Position numbers and translations under genes: made by a program. The notes beneath the pieces were generated by a model. That model ran no database searches and was not told the origin of the DNA. It saw only the letters and a program-made list of their open reading frames with translations. Below, in pieces: positions 50,301 to 63,160 of a stretch of DNA of 64,000 bases. The first letter of the stretch is position 1, and each line of letters begins with the position of its first letter. Source of the stretch: Apis mellifera (lineage: Eukaryota; Arthropoda; Insecta; Hymenoptera; Apidae); assembly GCF_003254395.2 (NCBI RefSeq), contig NC_037639.1:12381037-12445036 (forward strand), written 5' to 3'.

Positions 50301-53300
50301 TGGAGGATTAAATAGACGAAAAAGGCAGCGCGATTCTCGCGTGACAATGGCGGCCGGATACTGGCATAGCCGGATATGTCGATAAGCATTAATACGGAGA
50401 GGAAAGGAAACCCGTGGCGATCGGTGTAAAGCGTTGTGTAATTTCTCCCGGGTCTATTGCGGTCGGAATATCGGTTCATCGGAGAAAGAGCGGCTAATTG
50501 GATCGAAGCGTGACTCTTGTTCGACCGCTGCTCTCTCTCTCTCAAGAATGCCTCCAACAGTTGTTGCTCCTCCGCTTCTTATTCCATATTTCTTTGCTCG
50601 AAACCCGATGGCAAGGAGCACGCGATATATTTTCGTTCGAGACGCGCGTTCGAGGGCGTCGTGTAATTAGAGCCACGTGAAAAACAGGAGCAGGTGCGAT
50701 GCGTCGTTCGAACGACGCAACGATTGCTTCATATCGACACACGATAATCTAGGTGGAAACACGGCTCGACCCGTGTTGCCCGTTGTTTAATTGCGCGCAC
50801 AATGTGCACCCAACCAACTTTGATATCGCGTTATCGTTTTACGTAAGCGATCGCCTCTCACCGATCTGCTCCGAGGTACCACGAAACCCGCCTCCAATAA
50901 TCACGATCCAATATTCAATCCGGTGTGACGAATCGCGGTTTTAAAATTTTACTACCTCTTAAAATATTGCGCAAGATTTTCCTAGAAATCGTAGGTAGAA
51001 ACGATGAAAGCGGATATATTTGGCGAGTTTAAAATAATAAGTAGCTGGAGAAGAGGGGAGGAAAGAAATATAAATTTCCAATGTTCCCGTTTTCTTTGCT
51101 TTGCCTCTCAACGAGCTCGATATCTATGTATCTCGAAACCAGATGCACCACACACAGTCGAAACAATTCTCGATACCGGTGGCGAGGAAAATTAAATTTC
51201 GCGTGGAAGGAAAGTGGATCACGAGATCATTGCGGGAATGCGAGCACAATGCTTTATTAACGACTATGTTGAACACGGTGGCGGATTCATCGAGCAATCT
51301 GCGCTCGGAATCGAGGCTGTTATTAAGTCATTACGGGCAGAAGCCTCCTCCCGTGGAAATTGCGCGAGCCGCTTGATAAAGGACACGTATGAATAGCATG
51401 AAGCCGCGGAGCTAAATCGAAACACGATGTCTGGCTGGTTTTAAAACCGCTTTGAAGTTGGAAAAGTAAGAGTGGCCGATTATCCACTGTGGAATTCGTG
51501 AAAGTAGAAGGTAAGTATGCGATTAATAAGATTAGAGGTAGATTACAAGAAACTGAAAGAGGCCGGATCGGTGTGTCGTAATCGCGTCACCGACGCTAAC
51601 TCGCCGCGGCGTCCTTTCGCGGCTATTATTATTGTTTACAAAACTTATGTGACTCACCGGCAATTAAAACGATATTGAGTAACAAAGAGTTTGCGGTTCG
51701 TGCACCTTTCGAAATGTATCAAGGCTGCCGCGATACAGGAGTACGTCTGAAAACCTTTTATCTTGATTATTCTCTCGGATTCGTTTCATCAACGTTTCAA
51801 ATTTCCCCCAGAATTTTGTAAATTGAACGTTTTTTTCTTTCTTTTTCGAAAAATTTGACTCCGTTAAATTAATCGAAGATATTTCGATTGGGATCGCGAT
51901 CGAGGCTCGGGATTCGAGGTTCAGAAGTACAGTCAACGACGGTGTGAAATATCATCTAGAAGAAGAAGAAGCAAGACGACACCTGACGCTTCTTAGGTTC
52001 TTTAATGCCAACTATGTGATCGTAGGCAAATCAACCGCTCGAGTAAAACGAAATAATCGATACGATCGGTACGGAAACAAGAAACAAAAAGAAGAGAAAC
52101 AAAAAAGAACGAATTCTCTATCGAAATTGTCGATGATCCGATATTCTTTCGCGCATGTGATCCGGCGCCATCGATTGAAATCGTGGGAAATGAGGAAACG
52201 GTGACAGAAGCGAGGCGATGGTTCTCTCACCGAGAAAAATCGGTCTTATCTTATTTTACAATGGTCCCTTAAGCGGTAAACCGCGTCTCGAGAAACGAGC
52301 GTACCGATCTCCCGTTTCAAATCGTTATTCGACACCGACAGGTGAGAGTGCACGCACTTTACACACGCATCGTGCTACTATATATTATGAGAACGAAGGA
52401 AAAACCGAGCGATCCGAGCATGTTGAATTTTCCCTGTCGTCGAGTTGAGGAGGCGCGCGCGATTGAATTAACCTAGAATACGAAGAAAAAAAGGAAAAAG
52501 GCAATTCACGGGAAACAAGAGGCGATAATTAAGTGGCGCGCTTCTTCCATTCCAGGCTTTCAGAAAATTTCTACCGTGACTGTTCGTTTTTGAAGAGCAT
52601 CTGAAACATCAATACGATTTCTTATTCAATGATCGATTTTCCTTGTAATAATAATTCGCTTTCTCCCAAGCTTAAGTACACATAATCTACCTACTTATCA
52701 TTATTTGATCCTGAACCAGCCGTGAAATTCAAAACCGAAATAACGAGAAACTTATATGAAAGTTCGTCGTAAGTCTAAAAATCTCGGAGGAGACCTACCC
52801 ACCCCGCGCTCCCGTCATTTTCACGTCCAGCCTCCAAACCCGTGCGCCTTGTTAAAACGTCACGGTACATTTGCGGTTCGGCGCAAATTCACCGTCAAAT
52901 CAATTTCACTGCATCTCGACTCGTTTGCAAGGAAATAGCTCGTGGAATGGGCGCGCAGCCACGCACGTTCGCTCGTTCCCCCGATCTCTACGAGCACCCA
53001 CTCCCGGGGAACAATGGGGAAAGATAACGAACGAGGTGTAACAAGATTAAAAACAGACAATCCGAGTTTCCGACTAACGGTACAGAAGCTCTTAACTAGC
53101 CTATTTCGTGACAAACAGCGGTGAACTTCTTCTTCTTCTTCTCTTCGCTGGTTTAATCTCCTTCTCCTCTATCCGTGTCTCTATCCTCGCGAGTTTATTC
53201 AATTTGTACTTCCGCTAAATTCTGAAAGAGCGATATCGTTATTTTATGATAAACACAATTGATTGTGCAATCAATTGGGGGAAATTATCATAGACGAAGA

Positions 53301-54809
53301 AGAAAAAGGAACACGAATCCACCTAGATATCAAGCTAACGGTATTCAACGTTTCTCCAACGATTGCGTGACGTTTCTTCGAACGATATTTCGACGAAATC
53401 CTTTCGATCCCGTGGAGATAGAACGTTAGAACGTTAACCTGATTCGAACGAAACGCCTACGATACGATCGTTTCTCGAAAAAAAATTTCTTGATCGTTTA
53501 GTCGAGTGTTTTCTTCGGGCGGAGAGCACGCGACCGAGAGAAGCTCGTTTAAAACGAGCTGTTGAGAACACGAGTGCCCTTTCGACTCGAGTTTCAACGG
53601 TGTCGTTAAAAAAAAAAAAACTTTCGCTATACAATCGCGTCGTTACTCTAAATGCTCGAAAACTCCGAGACCAACGTTCGACGAAATCTCGAGTTTATGG
53701 GATGGGAAAAATATGTAATGTATTTATCGATGTTTCGAATAAACATCAATAATACGAATAATAATAAGAACGATTACCTCGATCGCCTCGAAAATGAACG
53801 ATCGTTTTTCGCGTGCATTGCGACAACCAGAGATAACGAGAGAAAATTAATAATCCTAACAACAATTTATTTACGTTCCTTTTCATGCGTCCATAGGTAA
53901 ACAAGCCGAGGAAAGAGGGTAGAACGTTCCTCCGAGTCGCCAACAAGTAACGGTTCGTTTTTTCGAGGACTTCCGGTTCATCTTCGCCTCGCCATTCTAT
54001 CCTTCGAATCGCACAGCTGGAAACGATTTCTTCTATTCTATGCCAATCTCTGCCCGTGGTCTGGGAACCATCATTGTACCACGGTGCGCAATGGATATTT
54101 ATTTTTCCCTTTGTGAAGATTACACGTATCTATCTGTCTTTGAAAAATCACTCTGTTATCTCTCGGCTAAAACTGACTTCTTTGCCAATCCCCGCTGAGC
54201 CGAGCGTTCGGAACAAAGCTGGAAATATCCTTACTTAAGAAGGCTGGCTCACGTTTTCCTATGAAAAATGAGTCTTTTGTTGAAAGCTCGAGTCATTTAG
54301 GCGAAGAAATGACCCCGGATCTCGAACGGATATATACAAAAGCAGTGGTGGCAATCTACCTGAGAGCGCGATTGTTGAAAAGTTGGCCGACGCCGACCGT
54401 GCTCGACAAAGGGAAATTCATCGTGCTCTCAAAGGGAATAATGGGATAAATGTTTAAAATGGAAATGGATTCGGGTATAATCGTCCAGCAACGAGGATCT
54501 CACGACGCATTTTCCTGCCAACATTAATTCCTTATAAATCGTTGAATTCTAAATCTTAAAATACTCGTAGGACGCCTCGTGTAGGCACGGAACGTAGCCG
54601 TGGCTACCTTCGTTTCGCACTTTCTCACACCATTCTTGGAGGAATTGTATAATGGACCGTTGAAATTTCCCATCGAATCGGGGGAACAATGAGGCTAATT
54701 ATGTTACGATGTTGGAACGAATTATTTTTAATGTTTACCATTTAAAGAGTTTCGTCAAGATTAAATTAATTTACTATCTGTCGATGATTACGTGTCTAGA
54801 CAAATTGTG

Positions 54810-54847
<38 letters not shown>

Positions 54848-57800
54848 CGTTGCTACAGACGATGTACGTAGTATATTTTATTGTCATGACTTCTATACAT
54901 ACCATTAAGCGTGCAAATTAATTCGATATTGTTTAAGAAAATATTAATATTTTATGTATGTATCACGGTAATATTATTAGTCGTTGCAAAATATTCTCCA
55001 TTATTCAATTCTAATCGCGTGAAATTGCGTAAAGGCAAATGACTTTCCTTCAAAATTATCATCGCTTAAAAATATCTCGGTTTGAAAGATGAAAACGAAA
55101 TGAATCTAAAAATTTCTTTCGTTTATTCTTTCGTGAATTTATGAATACGAATGCATAGAGGATAAAAAAAATCTATCTGGCATCTGGGAAAAAACAATCG
55201 CGCGCATCTCGCGCGGGATGAATGTATTTTTTCAACGGGCAGAAAACACAGCGGCGCGAAGCGAGCGAACAACAAGTCGGATCGCTTAATTCGCGAGCAC
55301 TAAATTCTTCGGATCACCGGCTGCGAGGAGCCCGTGGAATCTCAACTTTCTAGATCTTGGCTGTGCCAACCGTGTAAGTGCCGCTTTTTTATTGTCGACA
55401 CGGTGCCGCGATTATTCTGCCACCGCTTTCAGACCACCAATTATACAATAACGAGAGGTAAATTTAATGGCTCGATTTCATTGCTACTGTAACCCACTTT
55501 TTTTTCTCTTTTTCAGTCGTTCGTTCGACAGTGGATCAAAAAATTCTGCCCTTGGATTATCACATCGTTCGTTTTCTTACATATATTATTTTTAAATTAA
55601 ATTCTTCAAATAGCTTTCTACCCACATATATTTGTAATTATTTATTACTATAAGAGTGAATTATTATATAATTCTACTATATATATAACAATATAGTATA
55701 ATTCTTAAATTGACGATGTATCGTCCGACCAATTAAAATGAATATTAAGCGAGTATTAATTCGTTAATAAATCAATTCTTTTTTCTTTCGCCTTTTGTCT
55801 TTTAAAGCGTAATCGTGGGTAAATTAACGAGACTAATTGATATTTGAATTTCAAAATTTCAAAAACTCTTCCGTGACTAAGTGGCGGCGTTTCAACGCTT
55901 CTTCAACCACACGCATTCATTACACCTCTCTTTTTCGCTATTAAAATTCTTTTCCCTCGATTATTATACCATTTTTCGTTGCTCGGACACGGAAAGGTTG
56001 CCATAGAGTTTCGAAAGCATTGTTATTGAATAATCGCATACCTCAACGCATCGACTGCCAATTGATCGTCGAATTGAAGATAATTATCAATCGTTATATA
56101 TAATTTCATGTATATATATATATATATACAAAAAAAATCACATTATATATTTAAGAAATTTCACTAATTGATGAGATTTCGAAAAACCGAATAAACTGGA
56201 GAGTTAAAGTTGAGAGTGAAAAATTGATCAAAGAAATCGTCATCCGATTATTAATTATTGATTAAAATGCTTTCTAGACGGTTTACATAATCGAATTTTA
56301 ACGATACGTGCGATAATACCGGATACAATTGTACTGTAAAAGTAACGAGTCTAATTAAAGTATCCGGAAACGCAACATCATGCCCGTTCGACCAAACGCC
56401 ATATAGGGGCGTCATGCGAATCTTTTTTTCTTTTACAATTCTTTGCAAGCACACTTGTATGTACCTACACCTACAAACGTATCTACACGCACGAGTTTGT
56501 GTACGATCGTTTTACAAACGAGAAGAGAATCGTGAAAGTGAAACTATTAAGGTGGTGCAGAGTAATAAATGAAAGAAAAAAAAAAAAAAAATTGGAGAAA
56601 AAGAAGAGAAAAAGGATCGATGCATGCACCGTGTATTTTCACCATTTCTGAATACTCTGTACTTTAACATTGTTAATTTATGGAATATTCGTTGACGTGT
56701 ATCGCACAACGAAGAGAGAAATAGGCGGACAGCCATTTAACGATACGATACGATCTCTTTTTTTTTTTTTCACAATGATTACGATGTTCTTTTGTCGCGA
56801 GGCCTTGTTACGTTTGCATAATTATCGGTCGAAATGTGGCGCATGAAAAATATCTCTTCAATATTTTTTTTCTTCTTATTTTGGGGGAATGCAAATGCAT
56901 CTTCGCGGAACTTTCTGGCACGAATAATAATTATATCCGGAAGGAAGGCGGAAAAACACGTAGATCCGTTCGAAAGAAAGCACACTCGTTTCTGGAATGC
57001 ATCGCGTAAAAAGAATCGCGAAGAATCTGTACTGTTCGCATGTTTTGTCTTTCTCCAGCCTCAAAAATAACTGTGTTTCCTCGACACAAAATTGGAACAA
57101 AAAAAACAAAAAGAAAGAAAGAAAGAAATCGCATTCCGATATTCGAAATTTTCCTAAAAAAATATTCGCAGTGAACGAATAAATTTTAAATCGCTCTACG
57201 TTTACTTTTCGATCTTTTAAAAATGTCCCTTCGATCAAATTCGATCAAGAAAATTTTCAAAATTCCACAAACGACGTAAAGTGGTAACCCAGTGAACTGG
57301 ATCCCGGTTCACAAGCGTGAACAAGGCGCCGCGTATAACCGAAGCATCGTGACCAAAGACAAAAGAGAAGCAGAGGAGCGCGCTCATGGCGTGTTCCTCG
57401 GAGGTCAAAAATACGGTGACAGGCAAAACGCGGAAAGATGGACGAAGAAGAAGCGGGTACGCGGGCAGGCAGAGCGTGATGCCGGGCATTGTCTTTGACG
57501 TTACGTTGCCTAAGTGACTTGTTTCCACGCTTTCGTGGCTTTCTGTCCACGTACTACGGCTACCTACTTATTCCAACTCAGCACGTTACATGTCGTCACA
57601 ACGCTTACTTCGAACAAGAAGATGGATTAATAAACTATACTTCTTGAAGATAACAGAGAGAATTGATTGATTGAAACGTTATGCGTCTCGAGCAATTCAA
57701 TTTTATACTTTTTCGATCGCAAAACGATCTTACGATTATATACAAATGCAAAAAGCATTGAAAATGATATTATAAAATCAAGTAGAATGTTCTAGAAAAT

Positions 57801-59727
57801 AATTAATATAATATAGAAACGTACGTGATTATAATATATTTTTAAATACGAATATTCAAGTTTTTTTCCTCAACTTTTGATTGCTCGAGCATTATTTAAC
57901 AGAGTGATGTTAATGAAATTTTCACAAGTAATGACGTGCATACGAAAGAGTGATTCAGCGATGAATAAAACTATAAATGATGAAGAAGTTTTAAATTCTA
58001 TTCTGAAATTTCCAACAATCGTGACGGTTCGTAACATATTGCGAATATTTTTTTTTTCTTTTTCATTTTTTCTATATCGATCACAAATTCGTATCGAGTT
58101 ATCGAAAGAGAAAAAGTAACGGTATTAATTTTCAAAACAAAAGCATCGTTTCGAACGTGAAAGCGACGAGATGAAAAATGAAATCGGCGAACGATGTAAT
58201 TTTACCAACGTATGATGCGATTCTCAGTGTCAGCGTTCCTATTATTTTTCGCGGATAAATTTATCGTTGCCGCGATCTGGACCCCATCATGACGCTTGTA
58301 AAAAGTCCATTTGTAATTCAGAACCGTGCCCCGTGACCCGATTCCAGCGAAATCCGTGGAGAAACGTCTGTTCGCGAGCGAATGTACATGTACACATTTC
58401 GACTTTCATTTTTCTTGGTTTTTCTTTTTTCTTTTTCCTTTTATTTCGTTTTATTTTTCACGGGACAAAGCATGCAAACTTCCTAGCAAAACTGAACGAA
58501 AATTTTCAAGATGTATACGCGCAATACGAATCAGTACGATTATAAATAGGTTAATAAATAAGTTATCGCTCGAGCCGGCCACTTCAGCAACTCTAAATCG
58601 TTTCACTTGGCTCGTTTTAGATTAAAAATATACTTCGAAACAAAATAAATGATTATCGTATCAACACGGCCATTTTTTACTATCAATTGTTGTTATTGTT
58701 ACACATTGGGAAATAATTTTCATCCAAAATCCATTTTAAAGCTTTACTTATATTATTTTATATTGCTATGAAAGTTTGTTCTAAAAAATTTTTATAATAC
58801 TTTATTTTCAACAATCAATCTCAATATTATCATGAAAAATACGCCCCTTCTCGAAATTATACGCAACATGAACATAAGAATGTTAAGATTATTTTTATGA
58901 TAAGAATTAGTAATAAAAAGATTACTACTTTTTTAGAATGATCTGGACTTAGGATAACTGGCATCTTTTTTTAACGATCCACGCGTTTACTCGCACGCAA
59001 TCGTCATATAACTCTATACTATTCATAGATTAGTTAGAAATCCTTTTCTATTCTATTAATACCGAGATGATACGGTGACTCCCTTAATTCGAGCTTTCAA
59101 CGTAATGAAACGGTGTGTAACCAGTCCGTGTGAGAACTGTAGAAGAAAACCACGCCTCACGATGATTAATCTAATAAAATCTTTCTTTACGCAATGCGAA
59201 TCTGCCATTAATCTTTCGATGAATTGTTATTCGTATCAATTTTCAATTACCGATTTCATTGAAAATCAATTCATCAAAAGAAAGTAAATTTATCATCCTA
59301 TATAAATTCATTTTCATCAAATAAACTATCTTAATCCTATTATCAAATATTTTATTTATCTTTCACGACGCAAATTGATACGGTAGATAACAAATTATGC
59401 TACGTGTATTGTTCAAAATTCTGTCCATCAAATATGATGGAAATATAATAGAAATTGTTATCAAAATGTAGAATCATAAAAACTTACCTCTAATTTTGTC
59501 GAGTACTCTTCAGCGAGGATCTCGCTCTGTCTGGTTAATTCTTGATTTCTTTCCAAAAGTGCTTTACCCAATTCCGCGGCTAAAACAAGATCTCTGTCCC
59601 GTTTTTTTAAAAGTTCCGCTGGATCTTCGAGATCTTCTTGATCTAGGGAATTTCGTCGCGCCTGGAGATCGGATATCATATCCTCTAAAGCATACGACTC
59701 GGGGTGGCCGTCCTTTTTTGGTAACAT
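41345..59727 (-). CDS. Bicaudal-D-related dynein adaptor (BICDR/BICDL)
   Basis: Coding exons on the - strand: 59727-59488, 44684-44352, 43229-43060, 42678-42357, 41965-41345. Donors are GTAAGT, GTAAAT, GTGAGT and GTAAGG, and every junction keeps phase, giving 561 residues, close to the about 570 of human BICDL1. Residues 50-64 (AAELGKALLERNQEL) are the CC1 box, whose Ala-Ala-x-x-Gly motif binds the dynein light intermediate chain. A long coiled coil follows to about residue 265, then an acidic, Ser/Asn-rich linker (to about 355). The last exon encodes a second coiled coil (about 356-530), the expected cargo/Rab-binding half, and a basic tail ending KKMFGLF. BICDR proteins connect Rab-positive vesicles to dynein-dynactin in the cytoplasm. 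The start is the first ATG after an in-frame stop; Met-Lys-Gln upstream of it would need GTG. It is convergent with Fe65 and divergent from the gene at 63.16 kb. Confidence 0.93.
41966..42356 (-). other. BICDR intron 4
   Basis: A 391-base intron with a GTAAGG donor (42356 downwards) and a TTTTTTCCGCAG acceptor just above 41965. It has a T-rich stretch on the - strand before the acceptor and no coding signal. Confidence 0.8.
42679..43059 (-). other. BICDR intron 3
   Basis: A 381-base intron with a GTGAGT donor below 43060 and acceptor TCCGCAG above 42678. It contains an A-run on the + strand (about 42970-42989), that is poly-T on the transcribed strand. Confidence 0.8.
43230..44351 (-). other. 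BICDR intron 2
   Basis: A 1.1 kb intron with a GTAAAT donor below 44352 and a TTCCAG acceptor above 43229. No internal exon or repeat element is recognised. The + strand contains a short GA run near 44164-44176. Confidence 0.8.
48150..48885. repeat. Tandem array, 14 copies of a ~52-base unit
   Basis: A minisatellite-like array. On the + strand each unit is a poly-A run of 7-13, then GTGTAAAAACATGAGTCGA-type sequence, then GCAAAAATTCCGTTCGATC and a CTTTTAA end. Copies differ by scattered substitutions and poly-A length. Two units (near 48430 and 48590) share a shortened GTGTAACACGAATCGA form and the same neighbours, suggesting a three-unit block duplication. The array lies inside BICDR intron 1. 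The strand carrying poly-T gives long Phe/Lys/Asp open frames by virtue of the repeat alone. It does not look like a CRISPR array: there are no unique spacers. Confidence 0.9.
54812..54846. repeat. (TA)n microsatellite
   Basis: About seventeen TA units in BICDR intron 1, flanked by AT-rich but non-repetitive sequence. Confidence 0.9.
56110..56129. repeat. Short (TA)n microsatellite
   Basis: About ten TA units followed by an A-run, inside BICDR intron 1. Confidence 0.8.
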
Positions 59728-61329
59728 CGTGCTCGCCAATTGTTTCACGTTGTGTCAATAATCCAGTGTCACGTGTCAAGCTGACGCGTGACTTTTATTA
59801 TTGTTCGTAATAATAATCCATGTGAAACCAGATGACTAAATGTCCACACGTCAGAATCATTTGTAACGTTTTTGAACGTGAATACGTAACGTTCGAATTA
59901 ACATGGATAGCTCGAAAAAACTCGTAGCATGAATTGAACACCGCGTACAAGTCGATATTCGAGTTGAGAATGATCGATGTTGATAAATAAATACATATCT
60001 AAGATTTCATTTGAAGCTTGGCGTCATCGAAACATGTTCTTTCTATCGAAATAAATCGAGAATAGAAGCATATGGTATTCAAGGTTGAATACGCGTATCA
60101 AGTTCTCGACAAATGATATAAATTGTTTAAGCAAGATCATGAATTGTTGTTTTTTATATGATTAAAGATAACGCTTATCGATTGAATCAAAGATATTCGG
60201 TTATACATCGCTTGATTGTTACACAAATTGATTTAAAATTTGTTTCGGAAATGCAATCGAGACGAATAAAAGAATTGATCGCTCATGCATAATTTATAAC
60301 GTTCACTTTTAAATAAATTGCACATCATGTGTGATAATAAAGGTTATGTAAAAAAATCACTTTTTCTCTCGTCCCAACTCGTGGGCATTATCCAAACAGG
60401 TTTTCTTGTCAATCGGTGAAATCTCATAACCGGAAACGATCAGTGTGATCAGCTGTGATCACACTCAGCAATATAATCCTTTATTGAATATGTTACTTTC
60501 ATAAATTGTATCCAATACACGATTCGACGCAGCCACGCACATAAAATCAATTCACTTAGAAATATTCAAAGACAGCGTGAAATATTTTGTTGCGACAAAA
60601 TTGCAGGTTAATAACGATCTATTTAATAATTGTTATCGATCCATTGTCAAACTAACATCTTTAAAATTATAAAAAACTAGGAGAATCGTTACGGGACTAA
60701 CTAATTCCGTTGTTCTGCTCCGTTTCCTTGTTACACGCAAACATAAAGACAGCAACGATTCCTTCTTCTTCGATAGAAAGTCAAACAATGTAACCATGCT
60801 TCGAAATTACCAACATGGATATAAGGTAGTCCAGATGTAGTCCCTCTATTATTTTGTTTACGATTGTTTCCAAGAATAACATACATATAGAAATTATCGC
60901 ACTATTCACTGCAAACACGTAAATAAATGATCGCTATCGACGCACGAATCGCACTTGACTGTAAATTTTCCGTAGTAAAATTTCCGATTTAACTTGCGTT
61001 ATAGAATCCAATGTTACACTGATATATCAAAGCCAATAGTGGCGTCTGTTGATTGTACATATATATGGATATTCATGAAAATCTTCACAACGTAACAAAT
61101 GCTGATACTTGTTTTGAGTTGTCCTTATATAAATGTGACGTCAATGATTACGAATATTGTGTTTGAAACTCGAGATACACCGAATTTGATGAAATTCTCT
61201 TGTATTCCGTGCTAGAATATAAATCAACCGAACGAAAATGATTTTCTTTTCAACAGTAATTGCTTTTATCCTTGAATTTCCTTTCTGTTCGACAATCTTG
61301 ACTGGTTCAAAGCGTCACCGTAAACTCAC
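59728..61329 (-). other. BICDR 5' region or noncoding intron
   Basis: AT-rich sequence upstream of the BICDR start codon with no coding frame. It contains the 24-base perfect palindrome at 60442-60465. If the candidate noncoding exon at 61330 is real, most of this stretch is the first intron of the transcript; otherwise it holds the promoter. Confidence 0.4.
60442..60465. promoter_or_regulatory. Perfect palindrome with central E-box
   Basis: AGTGTGATCA and TGATCACACT are exact reverse complements separated by GCTG, and the junction creates CAGCTG (60450-60455). The whole is a 24-base near-symmetric site in the region between two divergent genes. CAGCTG is a canonical bHLH E-box. That this is a bound site is inference. 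Confidence 0.4.
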
Positions 61330-61560
61330 TGTTTGCGAGAAACACATGTAAAAGGACATAGACACGCGAGGCGACCAGCTCGCCGCACCGTGGTCGGCCA
61401 GGTAGTGACTCACTAGCTGCCAGTAGAAAATAAATATTACGGAATCGTGCGCCGTGCTTCTCAGCCAGGTAGATCCTCCCACCTCCGAGGCTTCGGTTGA
61501 AAGTTCTATTCGTTCCGCTATGAAAATGTTCGCTCACATTGTTAAATTCGATCCACGATG
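61330..61560 (-). other. Candidate BICDR 5' noncoding exon/promoter island
   Basis: A locally GC-rich patch in otherwise AT-rich intergenic DNA. On the - strand it ends in AAACA followed by a consensus GTGAGT donor (61329-61324); another GTGAGT lies near 61410. No ATG-initiated frame of note exists, so if exonic it is 5' UTR. The position, 1.6 kb upstream of the BICDR start and on the same strand, suits a first noncoding exon. Confidence 0.3.
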
Positions 61561-63160
61561 CAATTATCTCAATTTTGGTCGTTCATATTGCCACCGATGC
61601 GCTTAATTATCGTATTTGATATATCTTTTGATTAATTTACGTACATCTTGCATAACGTACACACGATATTCACTTTTTTGAAAAATAATAAGTACACAGG
61701 CAAAATAAAACGCGGGAAAATAAAAAAAAAAGTACAACGATTTATGAACACGAAACAATCAACCTATCGACCTTTCCTTCTGAAGGCATACTAACCTCTC
61801 CTTTGACTGTACCCACCACCAACGTTATCCCCACTACTTGACCCACCTGGTCGAACCGCCACCTGACTCGATCTCATGAAATCTATGGATCGTGTTTAAC
61901 ATATGATCCTCCTACGTTTTCTACTGTTATCGATGTATTATATTAAAATAAATATTTTTTAAAATTCTTTTAAATTTTGTCTATATATTATTATTTATAT
62001 AATAAAATGTCATATAACAAAAATACATCAAATTGTAAAGACACATAGAATTTTAATAGCACAATATAATTTCTATATCTTTTCGAGAGTTAGAAAATGT
62101 TCATTTCGTGCAAAATCATTCAAATTTCACTATAATTCTATAAAAAAATTTTTATGAAAAAGGAAAACAATATTATTATAAAGCATTTTACAAACTGCAT
62201 AGTAATCAAACGATTAAAGAAGAAATGTACATATAATAAAAAATAATATTTTTCAAAGAGATCAGTGATCATGATCATACTTGTTAATAATTAAAATAAT
62301 GTTTGAAGATGTGCGATATTGAATATTCTAAATAAATATTTATCAATTTAAATGTATATATAATAATAATATAATAAAATATAATAAAATCATTTATCAT
62401 CAAACGATTGACTAATATCGATGATTTTCCAAATAATTAATTTTATGAGGAAAAATAAATAATTACATTAACAGTTAACATTAATTTTTCCATAAATCAT
62501 ATTTTTCTCTCAATTTTTTGCAATCATTTTTATACAAGCTATATTACATAAAAAAATCATTTAAAACATTTCATTAAACATGTAAAAAAACCAAAATCCC
62601 TGTTATTGTACATTGAGAGAGTGCTTGGCAACCGAAAGAATCAACAAGAACGCACGTACAGATGGTAGAACTATACAGGGTGGCAGATGTCTTTCTCAAA
62701 TGTACTCGTTGAACGTCATCAACAGTTACATTGGGAAAGTGTTTTCCTCTCCTCCATCGATCCTTGAGATCATTTACGTGAACGGTGAGGAAGATATGAA
62801 TGAGGACGTTGGCATCTTCCGGAAAAATCTCTAATCCATTGATCGTAACTTTTCATAAATGTTTAACAAATAGTGAGTCATATTAACCTTTACACTTAGA
62901 CCTCAATCGATAAAAACAATCTTATACAACAAGTAGTGTATATATATCTAATTTGTAAGAATTTATAAATTAATTGTTTAATAAATAAAATTTGAAAACA
63001 TAGAGGATTAAATGTAACATGTCTTTATTGTATTTTGAAAAAAAATAAAGTTTAAAATTTAAATATGAATGATGCTTGAACAAAATTATAAATTATAATT
63101 TATAAATTGTAACAAAATTATATTTATATATTTTTAAAAGGTTATAATTAAAGCTTAAAA
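61561..63160. other. AT-rich intergenic region before CCDC63-like gene
   Basis: Very AT-rich and mostly featureless, with stop codons dense in all frames, apart from a roughly 230-base GC-richer island at about 62600-62835. The region just before 63161 is nearly pure A/T; a possible acceptor (TTTTTAAAAG, ending 63140) precedes the start codon, so a 5' noncoding exon may exist. Confidence 0.5.

Larger units (their letters stand above)
44685..59487 (-). other. BICDR intron 1 (14.8 kb)
   Basis: This is far longer than the other introns of the gene. Base composition is mixed, with CpG-rich patches (about 49.6-49.9, 50.2-50.9, 52.8-53.0 and 57.3-57.6 kb) inside AT-rich DNA. It contains the tandem array at 48.15-48.88 kb, TA repeats at 54812-54846 and 56110-56129, and a few open stretches discussed as findings. 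I recognise no nested gene. Long first introns often carry enhancers or alternative promoters, which would be inference here. Confidence 0.75.

Noticed and set aside
59725..59748. BICDR start seven codons earlier
   Set aside because: The earlier codon is GTG, not ATG, directly preceded in frame by a stop two codons further up. The ATG at 59727-59725 is the sensible start.
61307..61537. 76-codon open frame on the - strand upstream of BICDR
   Set aside because: It lacks an ATG start and a recognisable motif; better explained as a GC-richer 5' noncoding exon or promoter.
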